Assembly (NCBI GenBank): GCA_947084925.1
Contig: CAMTUJ010000014.1
Location: forward strand, 6,106 to 70,105
Origin: JAGPUQ01 sp947084925
GTDB lineage: Bacteria > Pseudomonadota > Gammaproteobacteria > Pseudomonadales > Porticoccaceae
Direction: 5' to 3'
DNA: 64,000 nucleotides
The notes under the pieces were generated by a model. That model was not told where the DNA came from, ran no database searches, and saw only the letters and a list, made by a program, of their open reading frames with translations. A program made the translations under genes and the position numbers. This document shows, piece by piece, positions 58,085 to 64,000 of this stretch. Each line of letters starts with the position of its first letter. Position 1 is the stretch's first letter.

Positions 58085-58244
58085 ACGAAATCGGTAGCCG
58101 GGCTCGATCCGGTTGATCCTGCATTGCGCCGATTCCACACGGCGCGCGAAGGTTGGTTTCGATAGCGCGGAAACCCCGTGCTAGACTTTTCATCAACTCT
58201 TTTCACCAGCTCTTTTTTCACCAATTACAGGGGCGGAGTCACAC

Positions 58245-59000
58245 ATGAATATTCACGGGTTGTCGGCACTGGTGACCGGCGGAGCATCCGGTATCGGCGC
58301 CGGGGTCGCGCGGGTACTGGCGCGCGCTGGCGCAAAAGTCGCCATTCTTGATCGCAACGCCGAACTGGCGCAGGCAACGGCCGCCGAGATCGGCGGCATC
58401 GCCATCGCCTGCGATGTCGCCAGCGACGCCTCGGTGCAGCAGGCGGTTGCCGCGGCCCAGGCGGCGCAGGGCGCGGCGCGCATCCTGGTCAACTGCGCCG
58501 GTATCGACACCGCGCGCAAGATCGCCAGTCGCAAGACCGGCGCTCACCCCATCGGCCCCATGCAACGCGTCATCGACGTCAATCTGGTGGGCACGCTGAG
58601 CTGTTGCGCCCACGCCTCCCACGCCATGCTCGATCTCGCGCCGCTGGATGCCGACGGCGAGCGCGGTGTGCTCATCAATATCGCCTCGGTGGCGGCCTTC
58701 AACGCGCCCAATGGCCAGTCGGTGTACGCCGCGTCCAAGGCCGGTGTCGTCGGCGCGACCTTGCCCATGGCACGCGATCTGGCCCGCTACGGCATCCGTG
58801 TCATGACCATCGCGCCGGGACTCTTCGATACGCCGCTCGCGGGCACCATGGACGACGCGATGACCGGACAGGTGCTGCGCCAGGTGTTGTTTCCCAAGCG
58901 CAAGGGCAGGCCGGATGAAATCGGCGCGCTGGTACAGCACATCTGCGAAAACCAGATGCTCAACGCCGCGACCATCCGCATCGACGCGGGACTTTTCTGA
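58245..59000 (+). CDS. Short-chain dehydrogenase/reductase, first of a paralogous pair (3-hydroxyacyl-CoA dehydrogenase type II-like)
   Basis: The SDR motifs are TGGASGIGAGVA, LDRNAE with the NAD-selective Asp, NCAGI in place of NNAG, INIASVAAF and YAASK. The pattern with VLINIASVAAFNAPNGQ and APGLFDTPL resembles the HSD10 / 3-hydroxyacyl-CoA dehydrogenase type II group, suggesting acyl-CoA or branched-chain substrates; this is inference. It has a TAGACT hexamer at 58182-58187 and two CTCTTTT-CACCA direct repeats in the 160-base leader. It forms an operon with its paralogue 70 bases downstream. Confidence 0.86.
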   Translation: MNIHGLSALVTGGASGIGAGVARVLARAGAKVAILDRNAELAQATAAEIGGIAIACDVASDASVQQAVAAAQAAQGAARILVNCAGIDTARKIASRKTGAHPIGPMQRVIDVNLVGTLSCCAHASHAMLDLAPLDADGERGVLINIASVAAFNAPNGQSVYAASKAGVVGATLPMARDLARYGIRVMTIAPGLFDTPLAGTMDDAMTGQVLRQVLFPKRKGRPDEIGALVQHICENQMLNAATIRIDAGLF

Positions 59001-59070
59001 GCATGAAATTTCCTACGAATCCAACAACGGTTCGCGCGCTGGTCATCCGTCGCGCGGCAGAGGACAACGC

Positions 59071-59823
59071 ATGAAACTCGAAGGTGTAGCGGCATTTTTA
59101 ACGGGCGGTGCCTCCGGTCTCGGCGCCGCCACCGCGCGCGTACTCGCCGAAGCGGGCGCCATCGTGGCGCTGCTCGACCGCGACATGGTGCTGGCGGAAC
59201 CCCTGGCCAAGGAGCTCGGCGGGGTTGCTGTCAAATGCGATGTCGCCGATCACGACTCGCTCAAGGCAGCGGTACAGCAGGCTTGCGCGGCCATTGGTCC
59301 GCCGCGCATCGCCGTGAATTTTGCCGGCATCGACGTCAGCCGCAAAATCGCCAGCCGCTCCCAAGGTCCGCACCCCATCGCATCCATGCAGCGTGAAATC
59401 AACATCAATGTCATCGGTACCCTCGATGGCTGCGCGCTGTTTGCCGAGCAGATGATGAACCTCGAACCGTTCGAGGACGGCGAGCGCGGCGTGCTGATCA
59501 ACATCGCCTCGGGAGCGGCGTTCAACGGCCCGCCGGGCCAGGCGGCCTATGCGGCGTCGAAACGCGCGGTGGCGGGCGCGACCCTGCCGCTCGCCCGCGA
59601 TCTTGCGCCCTACGGTATTCGCGTCATGACGATCGCGCCGGGATTTTTCAAAACCCCGCTGGCCAGCTCGGTGGACGACAAGCATATCGACAAGCTGATC
59701 GCGATGGTGCCCTTCCCGAAACGCTGGGGCGATCCGCGCGAAATCGGCGAGCTGGTCAAACACATCTGCCAGAACCGCATGCTCAACGGCGAGACCATCC
59801 AGATCGATGGCGCCATGCGCTGA
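59071..59823 (+). CDS. Short-chain dehydrogenase/reductase, second of the pair
   Basis: The 250-residue protein is clearly related to the preceding SDR (same TGGASGLGAATARVLAEAG, NFAGIDVSRKIASRSQGPHP, ARDLAPYGIRVMTIAPG) and keeps Ser, Tyr and Lys (YAASK). By eye a little over half the residues are identical, so the duplication is old. ATG 59071 follows an AGAGGA six bases upstream. It precedes hspQ by 27 bases. Substrate specificity probably differs from its partner, given divergent loops (KTPLASSVDDKHIDKLI). Confidence 0.86.
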   Translation: MKLEGVAAFLTGGASGLGAATARVLAEAGAIVALLDRDMVLAEPLAKELGGVAVKCDVADHDSLKAAVQQACAAIGPPRIAVNFAGIDVSRKIASRSQGPHPIASMQREININVIGTLDGCALFAEQMMNLEPFEDGERGVLINIASGAAFNGPPGQAAYAASKRAVAGATLPLARDLAPYGIRVMTIAPGFFKTPLASSVDDKHIDKLIAMVPFPKRWGDPREIGELVKHICQNRMLNGETIQIDGAMR

Positions 59824-59850
59824 CCGGCGGGCCGCAGCGCGGACAGGGCC

Positions 59851-60189
59851 ATGATCGAGACCGTCAACCGCACCGCCAAATTTGAAATCGGCCAGGTGGT
59901 GAAGCACCGGATCCACCCGTTTCGCGGTGTGATCTTCGACGTCGATCCGACCTTCGGCAACAGCGAGGAATGGCTCGATGCCATTCCCGAAAACGTGCGC
60001 CCGCGTCGCGATCAACCCTTCTATCACCTGTTCGCCGAAAACGCGCACAACTACTATGTCGCCTATGTGTCGGAGCAAAACCTGTTGCCCGACACCAGCG
60101 GCGCGCCGGTGAATCATCCGCGGGTCGAGCAGTTTTTCGGCGAGTTCAAAGACGCCCGCTACCGGCAAAAAAACTCGCGCAGTCACTGA
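59851..60189 (+). CDS. hspQ: HspQ, heat-shock protein/DNA-binding regulator
   Basis: This 112-residue protein has the HspQ core: AKFEIGQVVKHRIHPFRGVIFDVDP, then PFYHLFAENAHNYYVAYVSEQNL and a C-terminal HPRVEQFF. In E. coli HspQ stimulates Lon-dependent proteolysis and binds hemimethylated DNA. Here it is downstream of two SDR genes by 27 bases, so it may share their transcript, an unusual partner for a proteostasis factor. Confidence 0.93.
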   Translation: MIETVNRTAKFEIGQVVKHRIHPFRGVIFDVDPTFGNSEEWLDAIPENVRPRRDQPFYHLFAENAHNYYVAYVSEQNLLPDTSGAPVNHPRVEQFFGEFKDARYRQKNSRSH

Positions 60190-60490
60190 CGATCCGCTGC
60201 AACGCCGCTATGCGCGGCTTTTCCGGCGGTTGCCAAATCGATTGATTCATGGTGATCTTGAGACGATGGAAATGCTGGAGACACAGACGGTGGGATGGGC
60301 ACGCTGCGCTTTGCCCACCCTGCGACGCTGAACAACCGTCATGCCAGCGGAAGCGGGCATCCAGAAGGCGGTGAGATCCCCGGGTTCCCGCGTGCGCGGG
60401 AACGACGCTTGGACGGTTGTTCAGCGCATCCCTGACAAGTTGCCGAAAATCCGACCGGACAATAATTCATAACTCAGCGGAGAAAAGCTC
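60190..60490. repeat. Intergenic region with extragenic palindromic repeats
   Basis: No gene is recognised. CGCTGAACAACCGTC (60326-60340) is mirrored at 60412-60426, bounding a 101-base element that contains an inner hairpin (TTCCCGCG-TG-CGCGGGAA, 60385-60402). Just before it, GATGGGCACGCTGCGC and a following TTTGCCCACC form another stem typical of repeated extragenic elements. The last 60 bases hold the amidohydrolase leader. Confidence 0.65.
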
Positions 60491-61858
60491 ATGGCACAGC
60501 AAACCCTGTTGCGCAACGCGCGGGTGATCGACTGCATTTCGAAACAGCCGCGCGACGGCGTGTCGATCCTCATCCGCGGCGAGCGCATCGTCAAGGTGGA
60601 CGCGCGGATCGACGCCGGCGCCGATACCGACGTCATCGATTGCACCGGCAAGACACTGATGCCGGGACTGATCGACACCCATGTCCACGCCACCATGGTG
60701 GATGAAATCGATCTGCAATTGTTTCTCGGTGCCGGCGTGACCACCGCGCGCGATGTCGGTGGCAAGCTCGAAAAAGTGATCGCGCTGCGCGGCCGGGTCA
60801 ACAGCGGCGCGGTGCTGGGGCCGCGGCTGTTCGTGTGCGGGCCGCTGCTGGACGGCCGGGGCGACAGCTTCGACCACCAGGGCGAGTTCGGCATCATGCT
60901 CGACAACGTGCCCGACGTGGCCGCCGCGCCCGGCAAGATCAACCAGTTGCTCGGCGCCGGTGTGGACGGCATCAAACTGTATTTCTCGATGACGCCCGAT
61001 ATCGTCGAAGCCTGCATCAACGCGGTGGACAAGCGCGTGCCGGTCACCGGCCATCTGGGTCGCACCACCGCGCTCGAAGCCGTCAATCTCGGCATCGACG
61101 GCATCGAGCACATGTGGATCACGCCCTACAACGACATCTGCCCCATCGAAATGCGCCTCACCCCGGACATCTCGATGTCGAGCCCGCGATTTTCCAAAAC
61201 CACCTTCAAGGGCTGGGAAGAGGCCGACCTGCACGGCCCCGGCGCGCAGGCGCTGTTCGGTGCCATGGTCGAAAAGCAGGTCAAGATGGGCACCACACTG
61301 GACTTGCTGTGGCTCGCCAACATCGGTCTGGAAGCCGCGCTCGCCGACACCGACCGCATCTACATTCCCCAGGCGTGCCTCAATCGGCAGCGTCATCTGG
61401 CGAAAATCGTCAAGGCCGGGCCGGAGTGGGATATTCATACCGGCTTTCCGCCGGGCAAGGGCGCCAAGGCCCTCGACAAGCAGAAGGAGGCCGTGCGTAT
61501 CCTGCATGAAGCCGGCGGTGTGGTGGTCGGCGGCACCGACTGCTGCGGCGTCGCCTATCCACCGCCGGGTTTTGCGCTGCTGCGCGAAGTCGAGCTGCTG
61601 GCCGATGCCATCGGCAACATGGCCGCGCTGAAAGCGGTTACCGCCGCCGCTGCCTCGGCCCTGCGCATGGAGGACCAGCTCGGCACCCTGGCCCCTGGCC
61701 GCTATGCGGACATCCTGGTGCTGGGCAAGGATCCCTCGCAGGACGTGCGTTCACTGCGCGCGCTGGAACGGGTTTACCGCGCCGGCGTGGCGCACGATCC
61801 CCAGGCCATACTGGCCGGCTATCCGGCGCGGGACATGAATAATCTGGGCATGGCCTAG
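60491..61858 (+). CDS. Amidohydrolase family protein
   Basis: The metal-dependent amidohydrolase barrel has GLIDTHVHATM (first HxH), the histidines in VTGHLGR and GIEHMWI, and the aspartate in VGGTDCCGV; the terminal beta domain (LAPGRYADILVLGKDP) is that of the imidazolonepropionase/prolidase-like subgroup. The substrate is not evident: cyclic amides, lactams or acyl-amino acids are possible. At 455 residues it is complete. An adjacent transporter and two upstream SDRs suggest a small catabolic cassette. Confidence 0.85.
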   Translation: MAQQTLLRNARVIDCISKQPRDGVSILIRGERIVKVDARIDAGADTDVIDCTGKTLMPGLIDTHVHATMVDEIDLQLFLGAGVTTARDVGGKLEKVIALRGRVNSGAVLGPRLFVCGPLLDGRGDSFDHQGEFGIMLDNVPDVAAAPGKINQLLGAGVDGIKLYFSMTPDIVEACINAVDKRVPVTGHLGRTTALEAVNLGIDGIEHMWITPYNDICPIEMRLTPDISMSSPRFSKTTFKGWEEADLHGPGAQALFGAMVEKQVKMGTTLDLLWLANIGLEAALADTDRIYIPQACLNRQRHLAKIVKAGPEWDIHTGFPPGKGAKALDKQKEAVRILHEAGGVVVGGTDCCGVAYPPPGFALLREVELLADAIGNMAALKAVTAAAASALRMEDQLGTLAPGRYADILVLGKDPSQDVRSLRALERVYRAGVAHDPQAILAGYPARDMNNLGMA

Positions 61859-61899
61859 CGGATTTCCCGACCGGCCTCCGGACGCGGCGCTGATCCGCC

Positions 61900-63432
61900 A
61901 TGCCCGCCGGGCCGCGTCTGCCGCTGCTGCTGACCGCGATTGCGATCACGGCAGCCAATTTCATGAATGTGCTCGACACCACCATTGCGGTGGTGTCGCT
62001 GCCCGCCATTTCCGGCAGTCTCGGCGCGACGCCCTCGCAGGGCGCCTGGGTGTTGACGTCCTACTCGGTATGTCTCGCCGTCATCCTGCCCCTCAGCCCC
62101 TGGATCAGCCGGCGCTACGGCGAGATTCGCACCTTCGTCGCCTCGGTGATCATGTTCTCGATCACCTCGATGCTGTGCGGCATCGCGCCCAACTTTGAAA
62201 CCCTGGTGTTGTTTCGCGCACTGCAAGGCTTGTCGAGCGGTCTCATCGTGCCGCTGTCGCAGACCCTGGTGCTGAGAGTCTACCCACCGGAACGCCACGG
62301 GTTCGCCATCGGATTGTGGAGCGTGACCTCCACCACGGCGCCGGTGCTGGGGCCGCTGATCGGCGGCTATATCACCGACAATTTCGGCTGGCCGTGGATT
62401 TTTTACATCAACATTCCACTCGGTATCGTGGCCGGTACCATCATCTGGACCAGCCTCGCGCACACCGACAAGGCGGGACCGCGCATTCCGGTGGACGGCA
62501 TGGGCATGCTGCTGCTCGCGGTGGTCGTCATCATGCTGCAACTGGTGCTCGACAAGGGCCACGAATTCGACTGGTTCGCGTCGCCCGGCATTCGCCTGAT
62601 GCTGAACGTGGCAATCATCGCCGGCATCGCGTTCTACCTGTGGGAGCGGCGCGAGCCCCACACCATCATCGATTACTCACTGTTTCGCTATCCGGTGTTC
62701 GTGATGGCGTCGCTCATGGCCTCGCTGTTTCACATCACCTATTTCGGCTCGATGATTCCGTATCCGATCTGGATGCAATCGGTGCTCGGCTACACCGCGA
62801 CCTGGTCCGGGCTGGTGATGGCGGGCACCAGCGTGCTGCCGGTGTTCGGCATGATGCTCGTCGGCAAGAACATGCCGCGCTGGAATTTGCGCTACCTGAT
62901 GGCGGGCGGTGCACTGTGCGGGCTCTACGGCATCTACTTGCAGGCCGGTTGTACCACCGACACCACGTTCGCCGACATGCTGCGGGCGCGCATCGTCATC
63001 GGCATCGGCTTTACCCTGCTGTGGCCGCCGATCATGGCGCTGACGCTGTCGAGCGTGCCACCGGACAAGACCACATCCGCCGCGAGCTTCTTCAATTTCT
63101 TCCGGATCTTCTCCACCAGCGTGGGCATCGCGTTCGGCATCACCCTGTGGCAGAGCCGCACGGTGTTTCACCGCCAGCACCTGGTGGAAGAGCTGATTCC
63201 CTGGCAGCCGGGCAAGGACCAGGCGTTTGCACCGCTCGCGGATCTGGCCGGCGACAACGACACCGCCGTCTGGGGAATAGTCGAACACCTGGCCAATCTG
63301 CAGGCGCTGACCATGGGCCTGTCCGATACCTTCCTGCTGCTGGCGATCCTGGTGATTCCCGTCGTGCTGCTGGTGCCTTTCCTGCCGGCAAAAATGCCCA
63401 ACGCACGGGAAGCGGTCGCGATCGGGGAGTGA
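61900..63432 (+). CDS. DHA2-type (EmrB/QacA) MFS transporter
   Basis: This 510-residue protein has the 14-helix DHA2 pattern: motif D1 (NFMNVLDTTIAVVSLPAIS), the motif A loop ISRRYGEIR, and motif C near VLGPLIGGYI. It would export drugs or metabolites using the proton gradient. It follows the amidohydrolase by 41 bases. No EmrA-type membrane-fusion partner is next to it, though tolC is elsewhere in the window. Transposase debris begins just after the stop. Confidence 0.9.
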   Translation: MPAGPRLPLLLTAIAITAANFMNVLDTTIAVVSLPAISGSLGATPSQGAWVLTSYSVCLAVILPLSPWISRRYGEIRTFVASVIMFSITSMLCGIAPNFETLVLFRALQGLSSGLIVPLSQTLVLRVYPPERHGFAIGLWSVTSTTAPVLGPLIGGYITDNFGWPWIFYINIPLGIVAGTIIWTSLAHTDKAGPRIPVDGMGMLLLAVVVIMLQLVLDKGHEFDWFASPGIRLMLNVAIIAGIAFYLWERREPHTIIDYSLFRYPVFVMASLMASLFHITYFGSMIPYPIWMQSVLGYTATWSGLVMAGTSVLPVFGMMLVGKNMPRWNLRYLMAGGALCGLYGIYLQAGCTTDTTFADMLRARIVIGIGFTLLWPPIMALTLSSVPPDKTTSAASFFNFFRIFSTSVGIAFGITLWQSRTVFHRQHLVEELIPWQPGKDQAFAPLADLAGDNDTAVWGIVEHLANLQALTMGLSDTFLLLAILVIPVVLLVPFLPAKMPNAREAVAIGE

Positions 63433-63470
63433 ACGATCTTGCGCGCCAACAACGGACAGGCCGCCAAGCG

Positions 63471-63696
63471 GGTTGTTGTGTCTCAAACGCTTCCGGGCTG
63501 ATATTGCCGTTGGCACTGCGTCGCTGGGTTCGATTCCCGCGCCACAGCGCCATCCGCGGCGCGTCGCACACCAGCGCCGCCGTCATGCGCTCCGACGCTT
63601 CACCGCAAACTCCGCGTGATGTCGGCGCATAAAGGCGTACTTCACCTCTGTTGCTTCGCGAAGTACGCCGCCCGCGTTTTTTAGTTCTCTGTCCAA
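63471..63696 (-). pseudogene. IS3-family transposase remnant with internal deletions
   Basis: On the minus strand one frame reads SERMTAALVCDAPRMALWRGN and then jumps directly to RRSANGNISPEAFETQQ. These two blocks belong to the middle and the end of IS3-type OrfB, which are normally about 100 residues apart. Just upstream another frame reads EVKYAFMRRHHAEFAVKRRSA, like the OrfB start. The catalytic DDE core is missing. This is a decayed copy from at least two deletions and a frameshift. No intact terminal repeats were seen. Confidence 0.65.
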
Positions 63697-63796
63697 GGCC
63701 ATCGCCAGACCCGGAACGGGAGAAGTCCAGGGAAATAAGCCGGCTGCATGGATTTTCTGCGAGAACTATCCTGGCGCGAAGGAGAGACCAGTGCAT

Positions 63797-63860
63797 GCAA
63801 CAATGCGAGAACTGACCCCGGGGTTTTCGCAACAATGCGAGAACTGACCCCGGGGTTTTC
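63797..63860. repeat. Perfect 32-bp direct tandem duplication
   Basis: Positions 63797-63828 and 63829-63860 are identical; each unit contains ATGCGAGAACTGACCCCGG. The duplication lies exactly where the IS110-type reading frame loses similarity, so it probably marks an insertion or excision scar. Confidence 0.85.
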
Positions 63861-64000
63861 GCGCCAGTTTGCTCAGGTCATCGCTGTGGGTGAGGAGGTT
63901 CAGAAACCAGACGTTGTCGGCGCTTTGGGTGATCGCCAGCAAACCCGGGCAAGCGGCCTGCAAGTCGGCCTGCATGCGACAGAGCAGCCGGCTGCGCTCC
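63860..64000 (-). pseudogene. IS110-family transposase fragment, continuing beyond the window
   Basis: The minus-strand frame entering from the right edge reads MQADLQAACPGLLAITQSAD and then WFLNLLTHSDDLSKLAR. This resembles the linker region between the DEDD and Transposase_20 domains of IS110-type recombinases. After KLAR the similarity stops and the 32-bp repeats begin; the frame closes at 63766. The upstream part lies outside the window, so it cannot be told whether the rest is intact. Confidence 0.55.

Noticed and set aside
55586..58138. An 850-codon minus-strand open frame opposite opgH.
   Set aside because: OpgH on the plus strand has complete catalytic motifs; the antisense product is H-, Q- and R-rich with no domain.
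60385..60402. GC-rich hairpin considered as an intrinsic terminator after hspQ.
   Set aside because: No T-run follows; it is better explained as part of the extragenic palindromic element.
63525..63550. GGTTCGATTCCCGCGCC looks like a tRNA T-arm.
   Set aside because: No acceptor, D or anticodon stems fold around it, and the complement is in the reading frame of the IS3 remnant.

Overview
The window is a continuous piece of a high-GC gammaproteobacterial chromosome. The strongest evidence is gene order: rlmN-pilW-rodZ-ispG-hisS-yfgM-bamB-der is the classical gammaproteobacterial block, cpdA-yqiB-nudF next to tolC matches the enterobacterial arrangement, and glnE-ilvE-waaF-waaG-waaP followed by LPS kinases and a carbamoyltransferase resembles the Pseudomonas core-LPS locus (recalled, not searched). 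The genus cannot be named from the sequence. Codon use is strongly GC3-rich, so almost every real gene has long antisense or out-of-frame open frames, which are not annotated here.

Layout. 1-5358 (minus strand): ubiquinone genes ubiE-ubiJ-ubiB (ubiB runs off the left edge), an OlsF-like two-domain acyltransferase and suhB. 5477-9714 (plus): trmJ, iscS and a PAS-GGDEF-EAL protein. 9819-18530 (plus): ndk and the rlmN-to-der block for tRNA/rRNA modification, type IV pilus assembly, cell shape, isoprenoids, histidyl-tRNA and outer-membrane assembly. 18578-25728: priA (minus), rpmE, a nuclease, small proteins and clpB. 25891-27861 (minus): cpdA-yqiB-nudF. 27974-29407: tolC. 29382-45307: lipopolysaccharide core genes, mostly minus strand: waaA, an FAD oxidoreductase/aldo-keto reductase pair of unknown role, an O-antigen ligase, hldE, waaC, five kinase-like domains in four genes, a GT2 glycosyltransferase, a NodU/CmcH-type carbamoyltransferase, waaG and waaF. 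45330-51039 (minus): ilvE, glnE and an orphan GspE-type ATPase, probably the head of the same long transcription unit. 51266-58084: an SDR and the divergent periplasmic-glucan genes opgD / opgG-(unknown small gene)-opgH. 58245-63432: two paralogous SDRs, hspQ, an amidohydrolase and a DHA2-type transporter. 63433-64000: transposase debris (IS3-type remnant, IS110-type fragment, 32-bp tandem duplication).

How the genes work together. The dominant theme is the cell envelope. HldE makes ADP-heptose, WaaA, WaaC, WaaF and WaaG build the Kdo-heptose-hexose core, WaaP and its relatives phosphorylate it, a carbamoyltransferase probably decorates it, and the ligase attaches O-antigen. BamB, YfgM, TolC, RodZ, PilW and the OPG genes act in the same compartment.

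Most notable non-genic structure: a 16-bp repeat core that directly abuts the stop codons of two unrelated genes, a 42-bp nested palindrome touching a promoter-like hexamer in the LPS region, a 14-bp inverted repeat forming mirrored -10 boxes between suhB and trmJ, and tandem 13-bp and 19-bp repeats upstream of ispG and rpmE. No tRNA, rRNA or CRISPR array was found.
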